A stretch of 64,000 nt of DNA. Source: Manis javanica (taxonomy: Eukaryota > Chordata > Mammalia > Pholidota > Manidae). Location of the stretch: NCBI RefSeq assembly GCF_040802235.1, contig NC_133156.1:185144351-185208350 (forward strand), read 5' to 3'. This document shows, one piece after another, positions 12,600 through 25,253 of the stretch. A program made the translations under genes and the position numbers. A model generated the notes under the pieces. That model was not told the DNA's origin, made no database searches, and saw only the letters and a program-made list of their open reading frames with translations. The number at the start of each line of letters is the position of its first letter. The first letter of the stretch is position 1.

Positions 12600-13345
12600 T
12601 CTTTCCCTTGGTTCTGACCACCCCTCTAAACCCCATCTCTGCTCAGATGACTCAAAGGAGTCACATATGAGCAGAAGGAAATCCTTGGTTGCTACCACCC
12701 ACCCACACCCCACATGTGCACCTCCTGCAGTCTGCCCATACCCTTGTGATGCAGTCACTCAGGCCAAAACAAGGAGTCATCCTCATATGTCTTTTTCCCG
12801 TGGTCCTCAGCATCATTTAGCTGTCCTATTGTTAATTCTACCACAAAACATATCCCAAACCTGACCCCTTCTTTCCATTTTCAGGGCTACCAGTCAGGTC
12901 TAAGCCACCCTTATCCCTTACCTGAATTCCTTGGTAGCTTCCTGTCACGTGTCCAAACTTCAACTCTTGCCTTCTACAGTCCATTCTTTACAGAACAGCC
13001 AAAGAGAATTTGAAGGTTGTAAATTTGATCATGTCACTTCCCTGTTTAAAATCCACCAATGGTGTCCTCTTGCACGTGGAATAAAACCCAATCACCTTCC
13101 TTGTTTCTCTGATTTATCAAATATCAGACACACTGTCCTTCTTTTTGTTCCTTGAACATGTGACGTTCAATTCTGCCTCAGGATCTATCCATTTTCTCTT
13201 TCCGTAGACTTGAATGTGCTTATTTCATGCCTTGTGTTATTTTCATCAATAGCAGTTGTCCTCATTGTCTACAGACTATCTGGCCATACTAGATAGAATG
13301 CAAGCTCTGTAGTAGTGGGGATCATGGCTGCCTTTTTCACCTAGC
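12600..13345 (+). repeat. L2 LINE 3' region
   Basis: In L2 order it shows CACTCAGGCCAAAACAAGGA (spanning about 12757-12776), GATCATGTCACTTCCCTG, TAAAATCCACCAATGGTGTC, TTGTTCCTTGAACATGTGAC, TCTGCCTCAGGATCTATCC and GATAGAATGCAAGCTCTG. The copy is decayed. The preceding pyrimidine-rich stretch from about 12000 may be a further part of it. Confidence 0.78.
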
Positions 13346-13479
13346 AGTGAGCAAGCTCCTATTGGACTGTAATTAATATGAGCCTATTGAACAAGTTAAG
13401 TAAGTTATCCTGTATGTCACTGTAACAAACTTCTAAAATGAATAGTCTGTAACCACTGCTTCCCCTTTTACAGCACCCA

Positions 13480-14450
13480 CAATTTTCTCTGTGCAGTGAC
13501 TTTTCCTCTCATCATCCTTCTGAAAGTCCTCCCTTGAAGGTCACCACGGTGCCTTAATGACCAAACCCAGGCATTTTTGAGAACTTAGGCTCCTTAGCTT
13601 CTGTGCATTTGACACTGTTGACCACTTCCCTTTTCTTGTAGAATCACTCTTTCCCTAGCTTCTGACGGTCTTTTGTAAACCAGATCTTTACCATCCCCTT
13701 TGCAGCTTCTCAGCCTGCTCCTTATCTCCATATGACGGTCTTTCCTGTTGTCCAGCTGAGTTAATTTCTTAATTTTACATACTCTTCTTTGGTGAACATG
13801 TCTCCTAGGACTTCAGCTCTTTCTTCTTTGCTCATGAGTCTAAATATATCTCTGCATGTCCACTCTCTCTGCTTACATTCAAACTCATGTCTCAAACCTA
13901 CCCTCACTCTATGACTTTCCTTTCTCTGTTAAGGAACTGCTCTTCTCAGAAGATCAAGACACTAGGGTCCTGTCAGAGTACTTCTTAACTCACCATCTCA
14001 TTCAGTACTGCCGTGCCTTTTGTGGATTCTTCCTTTGAAATAATTGTGTTCATCCTTATTTCTACTATCTATATTCTATTACCTCCCGTATGGGTAAACA
14101 ATAGTCCACTCACTGATTTCCCTTGAGTCATCTTCTTCTAAGCTATCTGCATCCAGGCCCCTTTCCTAAAGGGCTCCCCACTGCCTACAGGGAAAAAAGG
14201 AAAGCTCATATTCTTTAGTTTTTCATTCAACACAAAGCCTAGAGCCAATTTTCTAGACTGTCCTCAACACTTCCATTTTTTTACTTTTAAGGGATTTTCT
14301 AGAAATAGATCATCTGTACAGTTCACTGGAATTAATCTTTATAAATAGATTCTCAGTCCCAGAGGACATGATTGAGTCTTGACTTTTCTGCACCTGCATA
14401 GCATCTAGCTTAGCAGATAGTCAATTAAAGTTTATCCAAACAATTTCTTT
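13480..14450 (+). repeat. L2 LINE fragment, upstream portion
   Basis: A pyrimidine-rich stretch with L2 landmarks such as CCTTGAAGGTCACCACGGTG, CATTTGACACTGTTGACCAC, CTCAGCCTGCTCCTTATCTC and a 3'-end-like piece near 14390-14440 (CATAGCATCTAGCTTAGCAG). It is decayed and boundaries are approximate. Confidence 0.65.
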
Positions 14451-14929
14451 TGAATCATAAGTCTTCTAAGTCCATTACTTGCAGAGCAGAACAATCAGAT
14501 AATAAACATAAGTAGACAATTACACTAATAAATACTGAAATCTCTACAAATTTTAATAATATTAATTTCTATGTATACAACTGACTGAAATTTTTGACTT
14601 ACATTTCTCCCATTGACAAAAATATTTTTCAGGTGTAAGTGAAATTCAACCAATTTTTAATTCTGGAAGGTCTCTCTCATCCATAAAATGTGTTCTCTTG
14701 GTTTCCTATCCCATCTAGTTATTGGCTATTCATCTCTTCCCCTGCACAATCAGGCATCTCGAAAGAAGTGTCTACACTCCTATTCTTTAGTGTATATACT
14801 TAGCCAGGTTGATCTCACATTTCTTCAGTTACCACGGAGTGGGTGAAGTACCAAACGCATGAGCAAATGGATACATGGGTTTCTGTTTCCCCTGGGCATT
14901 CATCCATTACTACAGCTTCAAATACCCAA

Positions 14930-15580
14930 GGACAAATCCATGACTGTGAAATCTAAAACTCCACTTTGACTTTTCTTCTTTGCTCCCGTCTTCTAGATCC
15001 CTAACTGCTACTGAGTAGTCACTCCTGGATTCCTAACTATAACTTTAAATTCAGTAGTTTTCTACCTCCACTGCTGTGATTCTGTCCTCTCTCACCTGGA
15101 TTACAACAACAGGCTTGATTGCCACCATTCATCCAGGGATGCCCAGCTCCAAATACCCTCCACAGTGCCAGCACATTTTGGTAAAAAGGTGAACATATCA
15201 CCTTTTCCACCAACTCAACCATTCCTTTTTTCATTTCTTCCACTCAATGAAATGACCATCTTTCTGATCACTAAATCATAAACTGAAAATCATCCAGAAT
15301 CCTTCCTCTCTTGTTGATACTTCCTCGCAAGTATCTTTCAAATCAGTCCCTTACCCTCTTTGCCTGGTAAATCCTATCCACCTTCAAAGCTACACTCAGT
15401 TATTAGTATTCCTAGGAGAACCACTCTGAACAGCTCATTTCTCTTTATCGTCCCGTGATAGGACTCAGTGATCACACGGTGTTAAAATCATGAACTTCAG
15501 GACTCTGCAGGCAGAGAGGAAAATTCAACTGCTTCTCATCCTAGCACAGTTCCTAACATATGGTAGACCCTCTGTAAATA
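14930..15580 (+). repeat. L2 LINE fragments
   Basis: CTCTCACCTGGATTACAACA, TGACCATCTTTCTGATCACT and a 3' end at about 15535-15600 (CCTAGCACAGTTCCTAACAT, TAAATATTTGTTCAGGTGTT) are L2-like. The order is disturbed and part of the segment is duplicated downstream. Confidence 0.6.
15064..15174. repeat. local duplication, copy A
   Basis: A 111-bp segment beginning ACCTCCACTGCTGTGATTCT and ending CAGTGCCAGCAC. It recurs 557 bp downstream with only two substitutions, a 3-bp gap and a 1-bp gap. Confidence 0.93.
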
Positions 15581-15620
15581 TTTGTTCAGGTGTTGATTGA
15601 AATGCACTCTCACCTGCCTC

Positions 15621-15727
15621 ACCTCCACTGCTGTGATTCTGTCCTCTCCCACCTGGATTACAACAGGCTTGATTGCCACCATTCTTCCAGGGATGCCCAG
15701 CTCCAAATACCCTCACAGTGCCAGCAC
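15621..15727. repeat. local duplication, copy B
   Basis: The 107-bp partner of 15064-15174, in direct orientation. It lacks one ACA of the ACAACAACAGG stretch and one C of CCTCCACAG. The similarity is far closer than two unrelated L2 copies would show. Confidence 0.93.
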
Positions 15728-17775
15728 TTCATAGAGAGGCTCAGAAAGCAACAGAAACTGCAAGGGAGGCATGAAGGAAAGGATGGGCTGTTTATAGAAG
15801 GATCACACACTGTGACAGGAAACAAATCACCAAACTGAGACGGTGAATCTTCTGGCTCTGTGTTGACCTCATCTGCTAACCTAAAAACAAAATAACCCAC
15901 ACAGTTATCTTCCTTGTGCATCAAGATACTCATGAAATAAAAATCCATGCAGTGATATTGCATTTACCATTCTCCTTCTGGATTACTACTAGACCAGAGT
16001 ACATTTAGGAGGACAAGGAAAATCCTAAAATATTTGGATATTTCTGGTTGATGATCATGGTCTAAATAAGAAAAGGCAGACAATCACAGAGACTTCAGAG
16101 GATAGGGTGGTCAGGAAGTTCACTTCTGCTGCTTTCCTCTTCCACAGGGACCCACTCAGGGTAGCTAGGTACTCATACTGCAATAACCGCAGCCCCAAAC
16201 CTCAGCGGCTCAAAACAGCAAATGTGTATTTCTTACTCCGTTATACATCCACCATGGTTTGGCTGTAGGATCTGTTCCATGTTTTGACATCCTCACTTTA
16301 GGAACCACTCACGCTGATAAAGGAACTACTCTCAGAAAACACATTATCCAACAAAAACATAATGTAAGCCACATATATAATTTAAAATTTTCTCATAGCC
16401 ATATTTTAAATTCCTGTGGGGCTGGGAAGTGCAATCACACTATGTCCCTGAAAAAGAGAGAGCTGGGAGCTGCCAGTGAGCAGCCTTCAGGACTGCTGCA
16501 CATGCCTTCATGAATATCTTCCTATCCCAACAATAGTTGCTGTCATTATGATGTTGAAAAGCCAGACTCCTAGGAGGCAACCAACATACACCTTTACTTT
16601 TTTCCTCCCATAAGCCATTTGAGTCCGTTCTCTGGGGCTACATTTTTTCCCACCCTGGGATGGACTCTCAGGCAGGTTCATCATATATTCCAGTGTCTAT
16701 GAAGTAATAAAAAGCCCTCCAGCCACTTCAAGGCACAAACCCATCCCAACTAGGTAATTAAAACGTTAGCATTCTGTAACACTCTGAGCCTAATTTAGAG
16801 TTAAGGAGTCTGCTTTCCGCAAATGAGCCAGCGAGGCTTGAGAAGTTTGCAGTGGGGAAAGGTGCCGGTGTGATAAGGTCCTCTCTCCATTCCCCTGACC
16901 TGTACCTCTGGCCCAGCTCCCTCCTGCTGCACCAGAGGGAGAATGGTCCAGGCGGGTAGGCAAGGCACAGGAAAGGACTTACTTTCCCAGCACCACCCTC
17001 ACCTGGTGTGGGTCTCCTCTCAACGTGTGCCTCCTCAGGGAGGTTTTGGTGGGTTTTCAGAGACACCCGCCTCTTTCAGACATTCAGATGCACTCCCACA
17101 AGGCGGGCCATGTGTGTTCCCATGGCTGCGCTGCCTACATTGTTTCCTTCAGCCTCTGAGCATCTGATGGTCCACTCCCATTATTGAGCTCATTCACATC
17201 CCTCCTGTTCAGGCAGTCCTCTTTGGCAGGATTTTTTAAAAGCTGGACAGGGCCCTCTCTCCCCTGCGGCCCATGCTGGGAAATGCGCACTCATGCATCC
17301 ATGGCCCCAACAATGCCAGAGAGTGCAGGCTCACTCCAGTGCAGCTTCTCTCCTTGCCTCTGCCCCCAGGGCACCCGCCAGCGTTTTGGCAGTGCCCAGG
17401 TATGATCTCCCACCAGGCCCTGGGCAGCACAGATTCTACCAGGTACAGGTCAAGGTCAGAGTCTTCTTGAAGCCCTTCAGTGTGCTTGAAGTGAAGGGAC
17501 ATACCTTCACACCACCCCCACTGGGTGGAAAGGAAAAGTCCATTGCACTGCAACCACTTTTCCCAGATACAGCTGCCAGATTTCCAACTGATGTCTACAA
17601 CTCTTTTAGATCTTCAAGATGGGAGAAGAGAGAAGGGTCACAGAACTGGGTTTGGCTACCCCTTTGCAAGTCCCATGTGGTTCTGATGTGGGAGTATCTG
17701 TCATCTACTGTTTTTCTGATCCTTCTGAGGGCATCAACTAAATGGAGATAAAAACAATCTCATTTTAACATCTTG
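15728..17775. other. intergenic; GC-richer patch at about 16780-17560
   Basis: At 16170-16235 a short segment (CAGCGGCTCAAAACAGCAAA) resembles the antisense 3' end of an MLT1-type LTR. The 16780-17560 patch is GC-richer than its surroundings and has several overlapping open frames on both strands (for example 17293-17751 plus, 152 codons; 17236-17553 minus, 105 codons). None shows a domain I know, and frames on both strands argue for composition rather than coding. Confidence 0.45.
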
Positions 17776-17779
17776 CAAA

Positions 17780-17925
17780 ACCACTGTATATTGACCACCC
17801 AAGCCAGTATAGTCCTGTTACTTACATGATCTTATTTAGTCCTCATGTCAATGGTGAAACATAGGCATTGCTATCTCCATATTATAGATACATATGCGAG
17901 GCTCAGAGAGGTTAGTTAGGGACTG
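17780..17925 (+). repeat. ancient MIR/L2-type repeat
   Basis: TGATCTTATTTAGTCCTCAT, then CTATCTCCATATTATAGATA and CGAGGCTCAGAGAGGTTAGT, is the usual ancient-repeat order. Confidence 0.65.
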
Positions 17926-18889
17926 ATGAGGCCACTGTGATATTTGATCTGTCTACTGCCTATGAGATAAAACCCCCTTCTGTAGTAGGGGTAGAAAAAT
18001 TCAGAATCATTTAAAATCATTTGGCTTCAGTGGCTTGATCTTCTGCTTTGTTAGGAGGAACTACAGGCATCCTTATCTGAACACAAAGTCCACAGTGCTT
18101 TCATTTTTACATGAGCTTGCCAGCTAACCATTCTTCTGTCAGTCTGACCTTCTTTGGGGAGTGCATTCAGCTTCACAGACTGGAACACTTCAGAGAATCT
18201 ATTTCCTCTGAGCTTTCACTGCAGGGATTATAAGAAACTTTTTATTGGACCAAACCCAACTGATCAGAACTCTAAAATAATAGGAACTTTCTTCTAGATT
18301 CAAATTTTAAAATAAAGAAGCAAGTCACAAGAAATCAGGTCAATGTAAGAGATTGGGGGAGGGGCAACTGCATAAGACAGCAACTTCCTAGTGGACTCTG
18401 TCCAGATGCAGTCCACTTCCTCATTTCCTTTCTCCTGCCCCTTACAATAAAGGCTGAAGCCCAGAGGACCACCTCCAGTACAGCAAGATCTTCAGTCAGC
18501 AACAAGAATCTCAGCTTTGCTGTACTTCTTAGGAGGCAGGAGCCTGGCTTTACAACTTTAGGAAGGTTGTCAAGCTCAAGACTTGATATGAAGAGGGTAC
18601 CTGCGTAATATTCAAAGAGCAAGAAATCTCAGTTAGCCTGAACATTGCCAAAGCATTCTAGTATGTCCAAATTTTTCTCTCAAATACTTTTTGCATACCA
18701 GGGAATGGGACAAGGAATGGTGCTTTAAATCTTGCTGACTTCTGGAAGTCAGGAGGGACTCCCCTCAGAAGTGTTAAGAGCCAGGGGTGTCTCAGCCAAG
18801 TCATGAGCAGGGTATTATGTTCCGCCAAACCCCAAGTGAAAGCCTGTATGTGCAAGCATTGCTTCAATGAATATTAACTGACATTCAGT

Positions 18890-19680
18890 AAGCCACATAC
18901 ATTGAAGTGTACAACCTGATCAGTTTCGTACTGATAAGTATGTACCCATGAAACCATTACCAATCAAGGTAAGTGGACATACCCCTCAGTCTCAAAAATT
19001 TCCTTTTCCCTTTGAAATTCCTATTTCCCATCCCCCTCTGTCCTCCTCCTCCTCCAAGGCAGCCACTGATCTCTTTTCTGTCATTGTAGATTAGTTTGCA
19101 GTTTCTAGAATTTTATATTAATACAGTATGTACTCTTTTTTGTCTGGCTTTTTTCACTCAGCGTACTTATTTGGAAATTCATCCATGTTGCATTTATCAA
19201 CAATTCATTCCTTTTTATTGCTGAGTAATATTCCATTGTATGATTATACACAATTTGCTTCTCTGTTATCTTTTTATTGGATATTTGGGTAGTTTCCAGG
19301 TTTTGACTATTACAAATAAAGCTGCTATGAATACTTACCTATAAGTTTTGCATAGACGTTTGATTTCATTTCTCTTGGGTATATATCCAGGAATGGAATG
19401 GCGAGTGTATGCTTAACTTTTGTAGAAACTATCAAACTTTCTCCAAACAGTTGTAGTTATTTTACTTTCCCACCAGCGGTCCCTAGTTTCAGTTCCTCCA
19501 CACCCTTGCCACCACTGGGAGGGGCAGTCTTTTTAGGCGTTCCAATAGGCAAGCACTGGTATCTCATTATAGTTTTAATTTGCATTTCCGTAGTGACTAA
19601 TGATGTTGAGCATCTTTTCAGGTGCTTATCTGCCATCTATATATCTTCTTAGTAAAGTGCCCCCCTTTTATGATGTTATT
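18890..19680 (-). repeat. L1 fragment, antisense (ORF2 to 3' region)
   Basis: Antisense L1 landmarks on the plus strand are TTTGTCTGGCTTTTTTCACT, TTGCTGAGTAATATTCCATT, CCAGGTTTTGACTATTACAA, TTGCATTTCCGTAGTGACTA and TGAGCATCTTTTCAGGTGC. It is an old copy with many stops. Confidence 0.88.
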
Positions 19681-20114
19681 TGCTTTCTTATTACTGACAA
19701 AACATAACTTTCGATCACACAACAGTTTTTTCTTGTGCATGCATATGATATCAGTAGAGTTAGGTTTAAAAAGTTTTAAGACTATGTACAAGTGCACAAA
19801 TATATATAGAGAGACAAACACACACTAATCAGCTCAGGAAAGAGTTTTGCAATATTTGATGTTAAAGAATAAAATCCTCTGAAGCCTAATATCTAGTATC
19901 AGCAGGGAAGAGTTAGTTGCCTAGCTGTATCTGACCACAGAGGTTTCCCTTTCAACACAGAAAAGCCTAGAGCCCAGTGTGTTGCTGGCTGTGAACTAAC
20001 AGGAAATATTGCTGCAACTGATAGGGGATGAGTGGTGGTGCAGTAAGCAGGGTTTTCCTGTGGTAACAAGATAGCTAGTCCAAAGGTGGTAAGCACCAAA
20101 GCTATCCACAACAG

Positions 20115-20580
20115 AGCAGAGTACTTAAGCCATGAATTTAGAAGACAAGCAGACCTGAGTTTGAATCTCCTTGGGCTACTGGTTCAGGGTTCTTGGGCAA
20201 TTTGATTAATTTCATTTTCTTTATTTGCAAAATAGGGATGAAGCTGCCTCACATGATTGTGGTACAAATTAAATATAAAATGTATGTGGTATGTACCAAA
20301 GTCCCTGGCACTCATAGTCAATGCTAACTATAACTCCATCTCTTACTGTGAAGGGGAAGTTTAAAGTGGGGGGCTAAGAGCATCAACTCTGTAGCCAGCC
20401 AAACTGGGATAGAGCCCTGACTCTGACAATTCTTAGCTGTGTGACCCTGGACAAGTCACTTCTCCTCTCTGTGCCACAATTTCCTCACCTGTAAAATGGG
20501 AATAATATGGTATAAATCTTCAACAGTTGTTATGAACATTAACTGAATTCATATCTGCAAAGTACTTAGAATGGTGTAGC
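20115..20580 (+). repeat. two MIR SINEs in tandem
   Basis: The first (20115-20330) has GACCTGAGTTTGAATCTCCT and CTTTATTTGCAAAATAGGGA. The second (20380-20580) has TGTGTGACCCTGGACAAGTC, CCTCACCTGTAAAATGGGAA and GCAAAGTACTTAGAATGGTG. Both are in the same orientation. Confidence 0.88.
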
Positions 20581-21984
20581 AGGTAAAAGGGTGGTAGCTG
20601 ATAGGAAATGCTTGCTATCTCAGCTGCAGCAGAATTCCTGAGCTCAGGTCAGTGGCTGGAAATTCTGTCATTCACAGTACTTCACCAACAGCTATTTATA
20701 GAGCACCTGCTATGCATGAGCCCTGAACTAGGTTTTAGGAGGGATGGAACAGACTGTAAAATTGTAAAACAGACATGTTTCTGACCCTACAGAAGACAAA
20801 CTCTAAAACAGGAAGGATAGGTGATGCTCCAACCAGCTGAGTATGCAACTACTTCTAACTGCCTGGTACAAACAGATGGTAGAGAAATTCAGAGGCCTAA
20901 GATTCCACCATGGAAGTGGAGGGAAGTACAAAGAGACAGTGGGGAGCTAAGGCATTAAGCTGCTCCTTGAAGAAGGAATCAGAATGAGAGATCCAGAGCC
21001 AGGGAGTGTTCTAGGCCTTGGGGTGCATGAGCCAGAGGAGGTGACCGAAACCTGATGGTCCTCCCAAGGACCACTGAGAGGGCAGTATGTCTGCCGTGGA
21101 AGACGGGCACAGGAGAAATCAGTTAGGAAAGGCAGGTGGGGGCCTGTTGGTGATCAGCAGGGTCCAAAGAAAGGAAACTAGGATTTGTTGGGTGCCCTCA
21201 CAGGTACTTACAGGTATTATGACAGTAGTCCCAATGGCAAACCTACAAGGGGGACATTATTACTCCCATTTGAGGAATAAGGAAACCCATACACAGACAT
21301 GTTACAAATGCAGTAAGTCACAGCCTGGGCATTCAAACAGGTCCCAGGCCCCCACAGCACAGCACTTCCTGCTACACCCCACGACCTCCCATCCGCACCC
21401 ATGTGCACACACCCCCTGAAACTCAATGGAGCCCAAATGGAGTCAGGCAGCAAGTTCAGTATCATCAATGCTCATTTCCCATCCTTGTTTCTCTCCTCCA
21501 GGGATTTTACCTTCCCTCAGCCCTGAACCCAAGCCAGAATCCCTGAAGGTTATCAGTGATTATTTCAAGCTAAGTTTATGTTTTTTAGCAAGCTTTGCCT
21601 AACTTTCTTTCATCTTCCCCCATTCTTTCCTTACTAATGTCTCCTACTCCACGTTACACAGTTTTGAAACTCCTTAGTCAGAGCAGAGCATCAAGTGGAA
21701 CTTGATAATTCTTTCTGTGGTTTTTCTTTTAACTTAAAGGCTGATATAGGGTGGCAGCATGGAAGGGATTATCCATGTGGGCTTCACACAGAAGCCAAAG
21801 GAAATGATGTCAGTGCTCTGTTTAGCTTCCTCTAATGTCTATCAAGCAGCACTGGGAAACTTCATTATTGTAATCTAAACAAGTTCCTCATTATGCTTAG
21901 TCATCCTCTGCTGGTAGAATTCTAGTCACCACATATGTCTGTGTATCTGTGTGTGCCTACAAAAGACACTTAACATCTTTCTTA

Positions 21985-22935
21985 AACAATTCATTTTATT
22001 GTGCTTCACTTTATTGTGTGTCACATATATCGCATTTTTTACAAATTAAAAGTCTGTGGCAACCCTGTCAAGCAAGTCTATGGGCACCATTTTTCCAACA
22101 GCATTTGCTCACTTTGTGTCTGTGTCATATTTTGGTGCTTCTCACAATATTTCAAACTTTTTTCACTTTATTATTCTACTTGCTATGGTGATCTGTGATC
22201 AGTGATCTTTGATGTTACTGTTGTAATTGTTTGGGGCACCAGAAACTGCACCCACATAAGATGGCAAACTTGATGAACAAATGTAGGCATTCTGACTGCT
22301 CTACCCACTGGCCATTCTCCAATTTCTCTCCCTCTCCTTAGGCCTTCCTATTCCCTGAGATAAAATTGAAATTAGGCCATTTAATAACCCTATAGCCCCT
22401 AAACATTCATATGAAAGGAAGAGTCACTTGTCTTTCACTTTAAATAAAAATTAGAACTGATTAAGCTTAATGAGGGGGGCATGTTGAAAGCTGAGACAGA
22501 CTGAAAGTCAGGCCTCTTGCACCACAGTTAATTGTGAATGCAAAGGAAAAGATCTTGAAGGAAATTTAGAAGTGCTACTCCAGTGAACACACAAATGATA
22601 AGAAAGTGAAATGCCTTACTGCTGACATGGAGAAGTTTTAGTGGTCTGGATGGAGGATCAAACCAGTCACAACATTCCCTTAAACCAAAACCTAATCCAG
22701 AGCAATGCCCTCTCTTCCATTCTATGAAGACTGAGAGAGGTGAGGAAGCTGCAGAAGAAAGGTCTGAAGCTAGCAGAGGTTTAAGGGAAGAAGCCATCTG
22801 CATAATATGAAAGTGCAAAGTGAAGCAGCAAGTGCTGATGTAGAAGCTGGAACAACTTATCCGGAAGATCTAGCTAACAACAGATTTAGTGCAGCTCAGA
22901 TCCTTGTGGATTTGTCTATTATCATGCCTGAAAGG
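21985..22935 (+). mobile_element. Tigger1-like DNA transposon remnant
   Basis: From TTTTATTGTGCTTCACTTTA through TACAAATTAAAAGTCTGTGG, ACAGCATTTGCTCACTTTGT, GATCTGTGATCAGTGATCTT, TGTGAATGCAAAGGAAAAG and CAGCAAGTGCTGATGTAGAA, the order matches Tigger1 (pogo, Tc1/mariner superfamily). It covers the 5' terminal region and the start of the transposase, which is full of frameshifts. The 3' half is deleted. Confidence 0.88.
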
Positions 22936-23500
22936 GCATAAGCATGATTTCTAAGCCCAAGAGGTTCAGACGTAGCATCTGTACCTGTACTCTAAAGTTG
23001 GCAAGTGACACATTCATTCCACCAGGAAGAATCAATTGCTCATATTAGAAAGCCATAACGATGCTTTCAATTCTCCACAGACCCTTTGACAAATGTGCAG
23101 ATTGTATAATGCAAATTCCAAGGAGTGACAGTCACCTGGACTGCAGTGTGAATTGTTGAGCAGTGCATACTATGCTCAACCATACATAGCAGCCCTTCAG
23201 AAGGAAACTTATTTTCCCTAAAGGGAATATTTTCTGCATCCTTTATGGTTAATGGCCATGCAAGGATTCTTTTGCTTGCCTGATCTTATAAATTAAAAAT
23301 CAGTGTCCATATGGACTGCACATCTCTTCCTATTTCATAAGCTTTATCTTTATTTTCCCCATATTTTATTATTCCCTAGAATAGACTGACTTTGTTTCAA
23401 AAAATCATAAAATTATTGGGATGACTTGAAATGAGAGATGGTATTATTCTCCATAAGTGAAAGTGGGTTGTAGAAAAGGAGACTCATTGATAGAAGGTAA
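22936..23500. other. intergenic just downstream of PLEK, nothing recognised
   Basis: No gene or clear repeat is recognised. The alternative minus-strand AATAAA hexamers at 23349-23370 are the only notable sites. Confidence 0.4.
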
Positions 23501-23550
23501 AACATCAGAGACATCACATCAAAAAGACAGTAAACAAGGTCATGTTTATT
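23501..23550 (-). terminator. PLEK: candidate PLEK polyadenylation site
   Basis: AATAAA reads on the minus strand at 23550-23545. It is followed at 23520-23501 by a GT-rich tract (GATGTGATGTCTCTGATG), the arrangement expected for a hexamer plus downstream element, placing cleavage near 23525. Further minus-strand AATAAA hexamers at 23365-23370 and 23349-23354 could be alternative sites. Confidence 0.6.
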
Positions 23551-25116
23551 TCAAAACAGAGTTGACTCCACATTAATAAATACTTTTAACACTGAATGTA
23601 GAAAACCTACTATGCATGTTCCAAGAAGACAATTTACTAACAAATCAGAGAGCAGGTGGCCTTTTACCTGTAGGCCATTGGTAAAGTAATCCGAGAGTAG
23701 GAATAGCCTCGTGGATATCATGTGGAATTGGGGAAGGGAAAGAGAAGAGTTGATGAAAGCAGGAAGAATTTTTTAGCCTCCTTTCCTCACTGGGAAACTT
23801 AAAATTGAAAATCTGAAGTTAGAAAATACACCTTCACACACATCCATTTCTTTCTCAATTTTGGATTAGAATCACTAGTTAGTGGACAGAGTCAAAAATT
23901 GGAAACAGGTACCGAATCTGAATGTAGGGCAGATGGCTCTGGTTGATAATGAGTTCATGAGGCCCCTGGAAAGCCAAGCGGAGCTGCTCTAGCCTGGGCT
24001 TAACACTCAGGCACAACCACAGATCAGTAACTATAGAACTGAAGGTGCTGCACAATGTTGACAGCTTCCTCCAGGAGGCTGGTGTACATTTAAATCATTC
24101 CAGTGCTGTCTTTGTATAAACCGATCATCCCATCTGCCGGCCTGTGGTTACAGCCCCGGTGCCCTCTGGAGCTGTGGGGACACATTAGCTAGGCAGCTGC
24201 CCAGGCTCCTCACCCATGTAGAGAGCCCACGGTGCAAATTCATCTAGGCACTTTTATCTGAAAACATTAAAATGAACAGAATCTTGAAGACTTGGAGTTC
24301 CCCCTCCTCATTTTAATCAATGGTAGAGAAATGCTCCAGAAAGGGACAAAAAAGCCTTCTCAGATCAGCCCCAAGTAGAAGTGACACCTGCCGTGGGTGG
24401 TTTCAGGACATGGAAAAGACCTTCTGCCATTCCTGCCTTCCTCAGGTCTTTTTCTTGGATGACGTAAGTCCCAGGCTGTACTAAGTGATGGGAAGCTTCC
24501 ACCTATAAGCCAGAGCACAGCGCCGGCTCCCAGGAAACTGCTGGGCAGAGTGGGGAGGAAGGGAGTTCCCCTTCGCTTTGACACACCATCCCAGGGCCAA
24601 GAGCGGGGGAAGGTGGTGAACAGGAAAAAAGGTTTATCCCTCATACTCTTAGTACAGAGTGGAAACAGTTTCAAAGGTAAGAACTGGCTCAGGTTCTGAG
24701 GTTCAAGACTTAGCCACCAGCTGGATGAATAGAGAGAGACACTGACGTCATGGGTTTTAGAATCAAAGGCTTTCAGTTTTTAAGCTAGGGAAGACCTCAG
24801 GGGTCTCCTAGTTCAACTCATTCATTTTCCAGAAAAGGAACCTGAAGTCTGGAGAGATTAAGCCAAGTACCCAGGTCACATAGCTTGTTATATCTGCTTG
24901 AGGGGCATGGAGAGTGACAGAAAGGCTTCAGTGAGCAATGTGGTCGGTGCAGTAAACATCACATGGCATGTGGTTAGTTACATTCAGAACCTCTGCAGAT
25001 GACAATTTCCCACCCCCGGGCCCTTTCTTGTTGACTTGTCACCAAAAGGGGACAGGTTCTGGACAGAGCTTATCTGTGGGCTTCCCTCAGGAGGGTGATA
25101 ACCTGCAGGTGTGTCC
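23525..25116 (-). other. PLEK: probable PLEK 3' untranslated region
   Basis: This is the stretch from the stop codon to the first convincing poly(A) signal downstream on the minus strand. About 1.6 kb would give an mRNA of roughly 2.7 kb, in line with the pleckstrin transcript size I remember. An old MIR/L2-type repeat lies inside it at about 24770-24900. The end is inferred, not observed. Confidence 0.65.
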
Positions 25117-25253
25117 TCACTTCCCAGTCCGGGAGGCCACCTGGATGGCCTTGATCCACTCAATGCGCTCCTTGGGAGTGGCCGCTTGCAAGAAATAATG
25201 AACTTCATCAGCTGTGATGATCTCGAAGAGGTTCTCGTCTTCAGTCTTCCTGC
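25117..25253 (-). CDS. PLEK: PLEK coding exon 9 (residues 306-350) and stop
   Basis: The exon has acceptor AAACCAG|GCAGGA. It completes Gly306 and encodes RKTEDENLFEIITADEVHYF through ASRTGK and the TGA at 25119-25117. It holds the end of PH2, with its helix tryptophan at W338 (EWIKAIQ). RTGK is the C-terminus I remember for vertebrate pleckstrin. The exon continues into the 3' UTR. Confidence 0.96.

Noticed and set aside
17293-17751. 152-codon plus-strand open frame
   Set aside because: Overlaps a 105-codon frame on the opposite strand in GC-richer DNA and has no recognisable motif. Kept only as a composition patch.
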